From positions 297,089-361,088 of the forward strand of contig NZ_PGFZ01000002.1 of NCBI RefSeq assembly GCF_002923755.1: a stretch of 64,000 bases of DNA, in the 5' to 3' direction. Both the position numbers and the translations under genes were made by a program. Position 1 is the stretch's first letter. Each line of letters starts with the position of its first letter. Of the stretch, positions 1-7,477 are shown in pieces. The notes beneath the pieces were generated by a model, which saw only the letters and a program-made list of their open reading frames with translations, was not told the origin of the DNA and did not search any database. Origin of the DNA: Methylovulum psychrotolerans. Lineage in GTDB: Bacteria; Pseudomonadota; Gammaproteobacteria; Methylococcales; Methylomonadaceae.

Positions 1-1063
1 TGAGGTTGAAATGAAACGTGCTTTGGCAAAACATGATCAAGGGTTAGCGATTGTTGTTCCTATTTTGCTGAGAGCTACTGATTTAAAGGGGTCTGCTTTT
101 GCAAAATTACAAGGTTTACCCAAAAATCTTAAGCCCATAAAGCAATGGTCGGATTTAGATGAAGCCTATCTTGATGTGGTAAATGGCTTGCGTAAATTGA
201 TTGAAGAAATAAAGTCTATTGAGCCGCCTGTCGTTGAACCTGTATTTTCTGATAAGGATTTTATTGACAAAATTCGCGCAGAATTAAAAAAAATTTTCTC
301 GGTAAAACAACATGCTGTTATTGCGTTGACCGAGATGTTACAAAGCCAATCATCCAAGATTGCACCAGAAGAGATATTGATTCCCGCCGATAATTTCGAT
401 CCTGAAAAAGCCATTAGATTTTGGCGTACAGTGGTTAGAAGCTGTTTAGAACAAAATTCAGGATTTACTCAGCAGATAAAAAAAGTTGCACACGATGTTT
501 TAGGTTGGTTGGCATTGTTTGTTGTCAAAGCCGGTGAAGCAGCCAAGCATGTAGGAACATCAATTAATTTTTTCAACGTGGCAGAAATCGTTGTGCCTTT
601 AGACACGCTAGCCGGTACGGGTATATTTGTTGCCCGATTGTTTGAAAAGCAAGTGCGCTTACAATTAAAGGATAATAACGTATATTGTACTGGCTGGATT
701 AATCCTGGAAAATTAGAAAGAGGGTTTTTTCTTGATGATCGTGTAAGGGATATTGAAAGAGAAATTTACCGCCAAGTGATGTTTGAGTTGCCACCTACAA
801 CAGGGGATTGGTTAGAAGAACTCAGGTATACGCTTGAACTCCGCTATATAGATGACCAAGATGTTTATTATTTTACAATTCCTCGTATAGATTATTCTGA
901 TGATTATGGGATTGTTGAGCAATTGAGAAAAGATTTGCCGCATCTTAAAGCTATTCTTACTGGTAAAGATAAAATAATAGGTGATTCGGTATTGGTAATG
1001 GATGAACCCCGTTTAGTCTCAATACTCCGTGAGTTTTTATTAATGTTGGATAAATTTTCATGA
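1..1063 (+). CDS. TIR-domain effector protein, 5' end truncated by window edge
   Basis: The reading frame is open to the left edge (codons from base 2), so the gene starts outside the window; the ATG at 11 is internal. The first ~65 visible residues match the last third of a bacterial TIR domain: a KRAL-KHDQG helix, a strand ending in VPILLRATD, then KLQGLPKNLKPIKQWSDLDEA and a closing helix. TIR proteins of this type usually cleave NAD+ or make nucleotide signals; the catalytic glutamate region is not visible here, so activity cannot be judged. The remaining ~285 residues have no domain I recognise; part is weakly hydrophobic (around GWLALFVVKAGEAAKHVG). The gene is visibly AT-richer than the next three. 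Its stop overlaps the start of the MoxR gene (ATGA), so the two are translationally coupled. I infer it is the effector of a multi-gene conflict system. Confidence 0.8.
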   Translation, partial: EVEMKRALAKHDQGLAIVVPILLRATDLKGSAFAKLQGLPKNLKPIKQWSDLDEAYLDVVNGLRKLIEEIKSIEPPVVEPVFSDKDFIDKIRAELKKIFSVKQHAVIALTEMLQSQSSKIAPEEILIPADNFDPEKAIRFWRTVVRSCLEQNSGFTQQIKKVAHDVLGWLALFVVKAGEAAKHVGTSINFFNVAEIVVPLDTLAGTGIFVARLFEKQVRLQLKDNNVYCTGWINPGKLERGFFLDDRVRDIEREIYRQVMFELPPTTGDWLEELRYTLELRYIDDQDVYYFTIPRIDYSDDYGIVEQLRKDLPHLKAILTGKDKIIGDSVLVMDEPRLVSILREFLLMLDKFS

Positions 1064-2016
1064 ATAACCCATATTCTACCAAAGAGTTGTTGCCTCTTCT
1101 TAAACAAGGCTCTTGGCCGGACAGCGTCCATCTTTTCGAGCAGCAGCACGGTTATGCCCTGATGGCGGCGGAAGCGGCGGGGCGGCCTTTGTTGTTGCGC
1201 GGCGAACCCGGCACGGGTAAAAGCCAATTGGCTCGTGCGGCGGCGGTGGCGCGGCGGCGGCTGTTTTTATCCGTTGTAGTTAACGCCCATACCGAATGCG
1301 AAGATTTACAATGGCAATTTGATGCCGTGGCGCGGCTGGGCGAAGCGCAAATTATGGCTTCTGTTCCCGCTGGCGACCGTCTTAACCATTTGCACCACAG
1401 CCGTTTTCTCAGTCCTGGGCCGTTGTGGTGGGCGTTAAACTGGGAATCTGCCGAGCGGCAATTTCAGTGCTGTCACCATTCTTGCGACGCTATGCCGGAG
1501 CGTCCGGCGGGTTGGCAACCTAGCCACGGCAGTGTGTTGCTGATTGACGAGATAGACAAAGCCGACACCGATTTGCCTAATGGTTTGCTAGAAACTCTAG
1601 GCAATGGCGATTTTAAAGTGCCATATCTGGGCGAGTCGGTGCGGCGCGGCGCCTGCGTACCTGCACCGCTGGTGATTATCACCACCAATGAAGAACGCGA
1701 ATTACCCGCCGCGTTTGTGCGCCGTTGCTTGGTGCTGCCTTTGGGATTACCAGAAAACCCTGATGAATTGCTGGCTTTTTTGGTCAAACGGGGCGAGGCG
1801 CATTTTGGCGACAAATGCAGCAGCGAAGTGCGCCACCGCGCCGCCGAATTATTGCTGGCTGACCGCGCGGTAGTGGAACCGGGGCAACCTAAACCTGGGC
1901 AAGCCGAATATCTGGATTTGCTCAGGGCGATTACGAACATGGCACAAGTGGAAACAAAACAGCTAGAATTACTGGATACCTTGCGGCAGTTTGTGTACCG
2001 TAAAGCGGCGACGTAA
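1060..2016 (+). CDS. MoxR-type AAA+ ATPase of a TIR/vWA conflict cassette
   Basis: 318 aa. Walker A is GEPGTGKSQLA (residues ~48-58) and Walker B is VLLIDEIDKAD (~158-168), followed by the sensor-like strand PLVIITTNEERELP and the arginine-bearing AFVRRC. This is the MoxR/dynein-related AAA family, whose members act as chaperone-like remodellers, usually paired with vWA-domain proteins. The start overlaps the upstream TIR gene by 4 nt and the next gene starts 7 nt downstream, so the three form one operon. By analogy with described MoxR-vWA conflict systems, I infer that it couples NTP hydrolysis to activation or assembly of the TIR effector. The family call is firm; the immune role is inference. 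Confidence 0.85.
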   Translation: MNNPYSTKELLPLLKQGSWPDSVHLFEQQHGYALMAAEAAGRPLLLRGEPGTGKSQLARAAAVARRRLFLSVVVNAHTECEDLQWQFDAVARLGEAQIMASVPAGDRLNHLHHSRFLSPGPLWWALNWESAERQFQCCHHSCDAMPERPAGWQPSHGSVLLIDEIDKADTDLPNGLLETLGNGDFKVPYLGESVRRGACVPAPLVIITTNEERELPAAFVRRCLVLPLGLPENPDELLAFLVKRGEAHFGDKCSSEVRHRAAELLLADRAVVEPGQPKPGQAEYLDLLRAITNMAQVETKQLELLDTLRQFVYRKAAT

Positions 2017-2023
2017 ACGGCTT

Positions 2024-4768
2024 ATGATCGCCTTAGTTAGCCGTGCCGATTTAGTGGCGTGTCTTAAAGATGCTGATCGCCCGCAGTTAGTGGGGTTGGC
2101 GGCGGCTTTAGGCTATGGTTTGTTTGAGCAAGCGCCCGAACCCGTAACCCCACCAACCCTACCCGATGTGTTAGACATAGATGAGGCGGTGACGGTTGAA
2201 GAAGCCGTACCAGCCCCCGTCCCGCCACAAAACCCAAAGGACACGGCTAAAACCCAAGGCCAGTTTCTGCGCGTGGTTGCCCAGCAAAGTTTTGCTGATG
2301 ACGACGAAGCCGAGGCTGACAAAGCCGCCGTACAATACCTTGACCGGCCAGCCCCGCCAGCCCTGCAAGCCCCCGAAGGCTATAAGCCGCCCGAACAGCC
2401 GCCGCTGATGGCGTGGAACAGGCTATGGCCGTTTTTAAAAATGGCCTTAGGGGCGGATATTGCCCACCATAAGCCGGATATGCCGCGCGTCATCAACACC
2501 TTAGCCAAAGGCAAGCCATTGCGGCGTTTGCCTAAAGTCAAACGCAAAGGCTGGGCTAGCCAAGTGCAGTTAATTATGGATTATGACCCGGCCTTAGTGC
2601 CGTTCAGCCAAGATTTTAACGCCTTAAAAGCCCAGCTTAGCCAAGTGCGCGGTGTGGCGGGGTTGCAGGTGTTGGCGTTGCCCACGGGAGACCCTAGCGG
2701 GCCTTATTGGCAAGCCACGCCCACAGGCTGGCGGCCTCTCGACTATTACCCATGGCCTGCGCCCGGTACACAAGTGCTGGTGTTAAGCGATTTAGGCTGT
2801 AACGGCATGGGCGAACAGCGGCGTGTGCGCTGGCGGCGGTTTGGTGCGCAACTGGCGCGGACGGCTGGCAGGGTCTGGGCGTTAATGCCGTGTCCGCCCC
2901 GTTATTGGGATGCGCAATTGTGCGGGCTGTTTTGTTGCGTGTATTGGGATAGGGGCGTACGGCCACCGCAAGGTGTGGCGCGTTATCGGGTTTATCCGGC
3001 GGCGGATACGGCAGGCGGGCGTGATGAGGGCGCTGCCGAGTGCTTACTGAGCTTACTGGCTATCGCCGTGCGGGTAGAACCTGCCTTATTGCGGGCGGCG
3101 CGGTTGTTGTTTCCTGCCGCCGCGATGGATGTCGGCACTGAATTTGCGGTTTGGAACCATCCGGCAGTACAGGCGGGGCCTTTGGCGTTTTATCTCCAAG
3201 CCGGGCAAGTGCGCCGTTACCGTGAGCAGTTCCGTACCGATGCGCGGGTAACGCCAGCCTTGCAACAGCAAATTAGCGGCTTATTAGCCCAACACCATGC
3301 GGCGTTGTCGCCTGTCATTACTTATGAAGAGCAATGTATTTATGCCGAGTTAACGGGTGACGCGCTGCCGGAGACTGCCCGGCAATTTGCCCAGTGGTTA
3401 GTGGAAACCGTGCAAAAACCCCACGAGGGTGTATTTTTAGCGGCGAAGCAATGGTCGCAACGTATGGGGGGTAGGCAACATCCGTCTTTATGGCAAAACA
3501 AGTTATTAGCCGGGGCGTGGGTTGTCGCTAACCCTGATGTGCCGTTGCCGGAGGGTTTGTCCTTAGAAAACCTCGCCGGGGTGATTAAGGGACCCGTGCT
3601 GAAAAGCTACATTTATCAGCGTGGGCAGGGGGTGGTATTTGCCGCTTCGGCCAGTGAGGCCTCGGGCAGTTTGGTGGGGGAAATTAGTCATCAGTTGGCG
3701 CAGATACAAGTCGAGGGGGTTGCCGAGGCAGGGGCGGCGGTATCGCGCTTGTATGGTATCGGTCAAACGGTGCCATTGCAATACGGTCAAGCGTTGTTAA
3801 TCCGTAGCGACAGGGAAGAATTACGGTTGGATTGGTGTGCTAAGCCAAGCTGGGCGGAGGCTATGGGGCGTGACGGTTTTGGTTTGTATGCGGATTGGCA
3901 GTATAAAGACGTGGTACAGCGGTTCCGTTGGCTGAATCCGGGGCGGTTTTTGATGGGATCGCCGCCGGATGAGGTAGATCGGAGAAATAGCGAAGTGCAG
4001 CATCTAGTGACGTTGACTGACGGTTTTTGGTTGGCTGACACAACGGTGACGCAAGCGTTATGGCTGGCGGTGATGGGCAATAATCCCAGCAAATTTAAAG
4101 ATAATCCCGCTAATCCGGTTGAGACCGTCAGTTGGCAAGATGCTCAAGTTTTTATAGATAAGCTAAAGGGGCTTGAATCCGATTTAGCTGGGCAATTGCC
4201 CAGTGAGGCGCAATGGGAGTATGCTTGTCGCGCGGGTACTGCAACTCCGTTTTCGTTTGGGGCTAACATCACGCCGGAGCAGGTCAATTATGACGGTAAT
4301 TTTCCTTATGCTGGCGGCGAAAAAGGCTTATACAGAGGGCAGACAGTTCAGGTAAAAACACTACCGCCTAATCCGTGGGGCTTGTATGAAATGCACGGCA
4401 ATGTCTGGGAATGGTGCGCTGATGTTTGGCAGGAGCAATTGCCTGCGGGGGGGGCGGTCAATCCGTTTGGTGCCGAAGGTGAGACGGATGCCTTGCGTGT
4501 TGTGCGTGGTGGCTCTTGGGACTACGTCGGCGGGGATGTCCGTTCTGCTATCCGTTCCAGGGACGGGCCAGATAACCGCGACTACAGCATTGGCTTGCGC
4601 CTTGCCCTAGGTCATCCTGAGCTCAGGTCAAGTCAGGTAGCGGCTGGCGGGGTATCGGGCAGACGCGTCGCGGAGCAGCGGCAGACCGAGGCCATACCGG
4701 ACACGGACAATAAGACACCCGATCAAATACAACGTTTGGCCTCTTGGTTTAGGAGGAATGAGAAATAA
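2024..4768 (+). CDS. Degenerate vWA-like protein with C-terminal FGE-sulfatase (C-type lectin fold) domain; putative DGR target
   Basis: 914 aa from the ATG at 2024 (7 nt after the MoxR stop; an in-frame TTG at 1991 would overlap MoxR). Layout: short helical N-terminus (~1-38); proline-rich linker (~40-135); a vWA-like region (~175-330) with strand LIMDYDPALVPF where a MIDAS DxSxS would sit, followed by VLVLSDLGCNG and GRVWALMPCPPRYW; a middle region without assignment; then an FGE-sulfatase domain (~634-866) with FLMGSP, ADTTVTQALW, LPSEAQWEYACRAGT, MHGNVWEWC and VVRGGSW. The MIDAS serines are missing, so metal binding is doubtful. The cysteine pair used by true formylglycine-generating enzyme is absent after GGSW, so the domain is more likely a ligand-binding lectin-fold scaffold. 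The C-terminal part carries a variable segment (4485-4615) and ~50 extra residues. The stop overlaps the next start (TAATG). I infer a sensor subunit. Confidence 0.75.
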   Translation: MIALVSRADLVACLKDADRPQLVGLAAALGYGLFEQAPEPVTPPTLPDVLDIDEAVTVEEAVPAPVPPQNPKDTAKTQGQFLRVVAQQSFADDDEAEADKAAVQYLDRPAPPALQAPEGYKPPEQPPLMAWNRLWPFLKMALGADIAHHKPDMPRVINTLAKGKPLRRLPKVKRKGWASQVQLIMDYDPALVPFSQDFNALKAQLSQVRGVAGLQVLALPTGDPSGPYWQATPTGWRPLDYYPWPAPGTQVLVLSDLGCNGMGEQRRVRWRRFGAQLARTAGRVWALMPCPPRYWDAQLCGLFCCVYWDRGVRPPQGVARYRVYPAADTAGGRDEGAAECLLSLLAIAVRVEPALLRAARLLFPAAAMDVGTEFAVWNHPAVQAGPLAFYLQAGQVRRYREQFRTDARVTPALQQQISGLLAQHHAALSPVITYEEQCIYAELTGDALPETARQFAQWLVETVQKPHEGVFLAAKQWSQRMGGRQHPSLWQNKLLAGAWVVANPDVPLPEGLSLENLAGVIKGPVLKSYIYQRGQGVVFAASASEASGSLVGEISHQLAQIQVEGVAEAGAAVSRLYGIGQTVPLQYGQALLIRSDREELRLDWCAKPSWAEAMGRDGFGLYADWQYKDVVQRFRWLNPGRFLMGSPPDEVDRRNSEVQHLVTLTDGFWLADTTVTQALWLAVMGNNPSKFKDNPANPVETVSWQDAQVFIDKLKGLESDLAGQLPSEAQWEYACRAGTATPFSFGANITPEQVNYDGNFPYAGGEKGLYRGQTVQVKTLPPNPWGLYEMHGNVWEWCADVWQEQLPAGGAVNPFGAEGETDALRVVRGGSWDYVGGDVRSAIRSRDGPDNRDYSIGLRLALGHPELRSSQVAAGGVSGRRVAEQRQTEAIPDTDNKTPDQIQRLASWFRRNEK
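4485..4615 (+). other. Putative DGR variable region VR1
   Basis: Bases 4485-4526 (42 nt) are identical to 5453-5494, and 4592-4615 (24 nt) are identical to 5560-5583. The 65 nt between them align without gaps to 5495-5559 but differ at 17 positions, all but one changing the amino acid or lying in a changed codon. The segment encodes the surface end of the FGE/C-type-lectin domain after GGSW, the usual location of DGR-diversified residues. Ten of the 17 differences have A in one copy, and the others are compatible with an A in a lost or distant template. No template is visible here. Confidence 0.65.
4657..4688 (+). repeat. 32-nt repeat 3' of VR1 with small hairpin
   Basis: This 32-nt block matches 5635-5666 with 3 mismatches, although here it is coding and there it lies after the stop codon. 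Both copies can form a small hairpin, GTCGC-GGAGCA-GCGRC, with a G:T pair tolerated in this copy. DGR targets often have a hairpin just 3' of the variable region that stimulates homing. This one begins 42 nt after the VR1 flank. The stem is only 5 bp, so the role is tentative. Confidence 0.4.
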
Positions 4769-5619
4769 TGAACCTTCATAGCCAACCTTCCCACCCCGTT
4801 TTTCCTTACTCTTGGGCTTCCGATTGGGGCGAAGACCGTTATGGTTTATGGCAAGCTTTTATTTATCAGGCTGTCCGCCATATTTTCCGCTGGATAGAGC
4901 CGGGTAGCTTTATGATGGGGTCGCCTGAAACTGAGCAAGGCCGCTATAGTGATGAAGATTTGCATCAGGTGACAATTAGCCAAGGCTTTTGGTTGGCGGA
5001 AACTACCGTGACCCAAGCCTTGTGGCAAGCGGTGATGGGCGATAATCCTAGCCATTTTAAAGGTGCTGAGTGCCCTGTGGAACAGGTAAGTTGGGCTGAT
5101 GCCCAGGCTTTTATTGCTAAGCTGAGGCAGTTGTATCCTGATCTGAACGCCCGTTTGCCTTGGGAAGCGGAGTGGGAATATGCTTGCCGGGCAGGTACGC
5201 AAACGCCATTTAATTTTGCGGGTGAGTTGACGCTGGCTAAGGTGAATTACCGTGGCACTTGGGAATACAAATCTGATGAATGGGGTAAAGGAGCGAAACA
5301 AGCGACGGCGGAGGTAAAAGCTTATCCCTGCAATGCTTGGGGCTTATTTGCAATGCACGGCAATGTTTGGGAGTGGTGTGAGGATGTTTGGCGGGATTCT
5401 TTGGGTACTGCCGCTGTGTGCGACCCTTGGCAAGTGCCGACAGGTCTGGAGCCGGATGCCTTGCGTGTTGTGCGTGGTGGCTCTTGGGACTACGACGGCG
5501 GGAATGTCCGTTGTGCTATCCGTGAAAGGATCTGGCCAGATGGCCGTTACGACCGCTTGGGCTTGCGCCTTGCCCTAGGTCATGCTGAGCTACAGCAGGG
5601 CGGTGGAACCGCAGGCTAG
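4768..5619 (+). CDS. FGE-sulfatase (SUMF1-like, C-type lectin fold) protein; second putative DGR target
   Basis: 283 aa. The start overlaps the previous stop by one base, with AGGAGG about 10 nt upstream. It carries one FGE-sulfatase domain (~38-275): SFMMGSPETE, AETTVTQALWQAVMGDNPS, LPWEAEWEYACRAGT, AMHGNVWEWC and VVRGGSW. The lead-in SWASDWGEDRYGLW also matches the region just before the FGE domain of the upstream protein, so this gene looks like a duplicated copy of that C-terminal module. The catalytic cysteine arrangement of formylglycine-generating enzyme is absent; the one Cys in the variable segment is not in that pattern. There is no signal peptide. It is probably a second diversified recognition subunit in the TIR-MoxR operon; sulfatase maturation is unlikely. 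Confidence 0.75.
   Translation: MNLHSQPSHPVFPYSWASDWGEDRYGLWQAFIYQAVRHIFRWIEPGSFMMGSPETEQGRYSDEDLHQVTISQGFWLAETTVTQALWQAVMGDNPSHFKGAECPVEQVSWADAQAFIAKLRQLYPDLNARLPWEAEWEYACRAGTQTPFNFAGELTLAKVNYRGTWEYKSDEWGKGAKQATAEVKAYPCNAWGLFAMHGNVWEWCEDVWRDSLGTAAVCDPWQVPTGLEPDALRVVRGGSWDYDGGNVRCAIRERIWPDGRYDRLGLRLALGHAELQQGGGTAG
5453..5583 (+). other. Putative DGR variable region VR2
   Basis: Partner of 4485-4615. Flanks of 42 and 24 nt are identical at the DNA level, including synonymous sites, while the body of the two FGE domains is clearly more diverged. The 65-nt centre (5495-5559) holds 17 substitutions and no indels, clustered in the codons after GGSWDY and around the PD-R motif. Identical flanks with concentrated replacement changes are the pattern left by mutagenic retrohoming; gene conversion plus selection is the alternative. 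Confidence 0.65.
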
Positions 5620-5634
5620 TCGGTCATCGGGTGC

Positions 5635-5666
5635 GGGCAGGTGCGTCGCGGAGCAGCGACAGACCG
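5635..5666 (+). repeat. 32-nt repeat 3' of VR2 with small hairpin
   Basis: Second copy of the block at 4657-4688 (29 of 32 identical), here 16 nt after the stop codon. It contains the perfect short stem GTCGC/GCGAC with loop GGAGCA. It probably marks the 3' boundary of the duplicated module and may be part of a DGR homing site. The remaining bases to 5844 hold no gene I can support. Confidence 0.4.
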
Positions 5667-5844
5667 TGCCGGATGAGCGACGGGGGGATTTATGGTCGCT
5701 ATGATTATTAACAGATAAAAGACACTGAAATCCATATAAAGACAAAAACCGTTTCACATCGACTTATCCCCCATAATTTCCCCCCAATAGCCTACAAATT
5801 TACGCTACTATAAGCCATTACCCACACTTGCGAACGCCAAGAAA

Positions 5845-5970
5845 ATGTCTAGCCCTAAAATAATCTTATTTTTACTGTTAAACTTATTGCTTACCGCTTG
5901 CGGTCAACCTGGGCCGCTTTATCTGCCGGATAAAGCCCCACCTACCCCTACACAACCGGACAAAAAATAA
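5845..5970 (+). CDS. lptM: LptM-like (YifL family) small lipoprotein
   Basis: 41 aa, reading MSSPKII then a leucine-rich signal segment with lipobox LLTAC (Cys at residue 19), then GQPGPLYLPDK and a proline/lysine-rich tail. Short lipoproteins with the CGQ-GPLYLP signature immediately upstream of lysA are typical of Gammaproteobacteria. The E. coli homologue LptM assists maturation of the LptD-LptE LPS translocon at the outer membrane. The stop is 6 nt before lysA, so the two are co-transcribed. Family and position agree well; the function is transferred from E. coli. Confidence 0.88.
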   Translation: MSSPKIILFLLLNLLLTACGQPGPLYLPDKAPPTPTQPDKK

Positions 5971-5976
5971 CGAACT

Positions 5977-7224
5977 ATGGACTATTTTAATTATCAAAAC
6001 AATGAGCTGTTTGCCGAAGCGGTGGCAGTGCAGGATATTGTTTATCAATTTGGCAGCCCTTGCTATATCTACTCGCGTGCGACGCTGGAGCGGCATTGGC
6101 GGGCATTTGATGGCGCGTTTGGCGCTATACCGCATTTGGTCTGTTATGCGGTTAAGGCTAACTCTAATTTAGGCGTGTTGAATGTGCTGGCGCGGTTGGG
6201 GTCGGGGTTTGATATTGTCTCGTTGGGGGAAATGGAACGGGTCTTGGCGGCGGGTGGTGATGCTAAAAAGATTGTTTTTTCGGGGGTCGGTAAGCGTGAG
6301 GATGAAATTCTGGCGGCGTTAAAAGCGGGTATCCGTTGCTTTAATATTGAGGTTAGCGGTGAGTTGGATCGGATCAATAATCTGGCCGGACAATTGGGTG
6401 TGGTCGCGCCCGTGTCGTTCCGGGTGAATCCCGATGTCGATGCCAAAACCCATCCGTATATCTCGACAGGCCTGAAAGAAAATAAATTCGGTATCGACAT
6501 TGATACGGCCATCGCCGAGTACCGCCGCGCCGCCGCCCTGCCGTATATTAAGGTAGTGGGTATTGATTGCCATATCGGTTCGCAATTGACCGAAACCCGG
6601 CCATTTTTGGACGCGTTGGATAAGTTGCTGGAACTGGTGGCGACGTTGCGGGAAGAGGGTATCCATCTGCACCATTTGGATTTGGGCGGCGGTTTGGGCA
6701 TTTGTTATAAGGATGAGCAGCCGCCCCAGCCTGCACAATATATCCAAGCGGTGTTGGAACGTTTGGGGCAGCACAGTTATGAGATTCTTTTGGAACCGGG
6801 GCGGGCGATTGTCGGTAATGCGGGGATTTTGGTCACGCAAGTGGAGTATCTGAAACCGACCGCTAATAAGAATTTTGCCATTGTCGATGCGGCGATGAAT
6901 GATTTGTTGCGCCCGTCGCTGTACGGGGCGTGGCAGGAAATTATTCCGGTCAGTCCGCATGATGATGCGCCGTTAGTGCATTGGGATATTGTCGGCCCAG
7001 TGTGCGAAACCGGGGATTTTTTGGGTAAAGAGCGTTTGCTGAAACTGGCGGTCGGCGATTTGCTGGCGGTGCGCTCGGCGGGGGCTTATGGTTTTAGTAT
7101 GAGTTCCAATTACAATTCTAGGCCACGGGTCGCTGAGGTGATGGTGGACGGGACACAATGCCATTTGGTGAGGGCTAGGGAAACCTTGGCGCAATTGTGG
7201 GCGGGGGAGAGCTTGTTGCCGTAG
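5977..7224 (+). CDS. lysA: Diaminopimelate decarboxylase
   Basis: 415 aa, the normal length. It is a PLP-dependent fold-type III decarboxylase converting meso-diaminopimelate to L-lysine and CO2, the last step of lysine synthesis. Visible motifs: YAVKANSN (PLP lysine), SLGEMERVLAAG, FRVNPDVDAKTHPYISTGL, the glycine-rich phosphate-binding LDLGGGLGI, EPGRAIVGNAG, and GPVCETGDFLGK with the substrate-binding cysteine, then GAYGFSMSSNYNSRPR. It starts 6 nt after lptM. The usual downstream dapF is not here; a MITE-like element begins 34 nt after the stop instead. Confidence 0.97.
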   Translation: MDYFNYQNNELFAEAVAVQDIVYQFGSPCYIYSRATLERHWRAFDGAFGAIPHLVCYAVKANSNLGVLNVLARLGSGFDIVSLGEMERVLAAGGDAKKIVFSGVGKREDEILAALKAGIRCFNIEVSGELDRINNLAGQLGVVAPVSFRVNPDVDAKTHPYISTGLKENKFGIDIDTAIAEYRRAAALPYIKVVGIDCHIGSQLTETRPFLDALDKLLELVATLREEGIHLHHLDLGGGLGICYKDEQPPQPAQYIQAVLERLGQHSYEILLEPGRAIVGNAGILVTQVEYLKPTANKNFAIVDAAMNDLLRPSLYGAWQEIIPVSPHDDAPLVHWDIVGPVCETGDFLGKERLLKLAVGDLLAVRSAGAYGFSMSSNYNSRPRVAEVMVDGTQCHLVRARETLAQLWAGESLLP

Positions 7225-7257
7225 TAGGGTCTGGGGTAATCGATAATTTCTGTCTTA

Positions 7258-7425
7258 GGAACGTGCATAAATTAAGTAGGCGTTCTATATTGCACGGGAT
7301 CCCAGCTCTAGGCCTTTGGGCGAAGCCGAAGAGCCGCTCCCTTCGGCTTCGCTCAGGGAACGGCTTTCGGCTTCGCTTAGGGAACGCCTCTTCGTCTCTG
7401 CAACGGATTTTTTCGTGAGCGTTCT
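7258..7425. mobile_element. MITE-like element, copy A (TTA target duplication)
   Basis: A 168-nt non-coding element bounded by TTA at 7255-7257 and 7426-7428. The left end, GGAACGTGCATAAATTAAG, is repeated in copy B (9985-). The right end, ...TTTCGTGAGCGTTC, is roughly its inverted repeat. The interior holds two copies of a TTCGGCTTCGCTYAGGGAACG motif that also appears (partly) in copy B. No transposase is encoded. Non-autonomous elements of this kind are mobilised by a related transposase elsewhere in the genome. Confidence 0.65.
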
Positions 7426-7477
7426 TTAATGGCCGTTGTACGTTATTCACGGTTCGAAATTTTTAATAGGTCAGCGC

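Noticed and set aside
3910-5619. True formylglycine-generating enzyme (sulfatase maturation)
   Set aside because: Neither FGE domain has the cysteine pair after GGSW, no sulfatase gene is nearby, and the segment is variable. A lectin-fold scaffold is more likely.
1-5976. DGR reverse transcriptase, Avd or template repeat near the variable regions
   Set aside because: No reverse transcriptase motif, small Avd-like gene or third A-rich copy of the flanks was found in the window.
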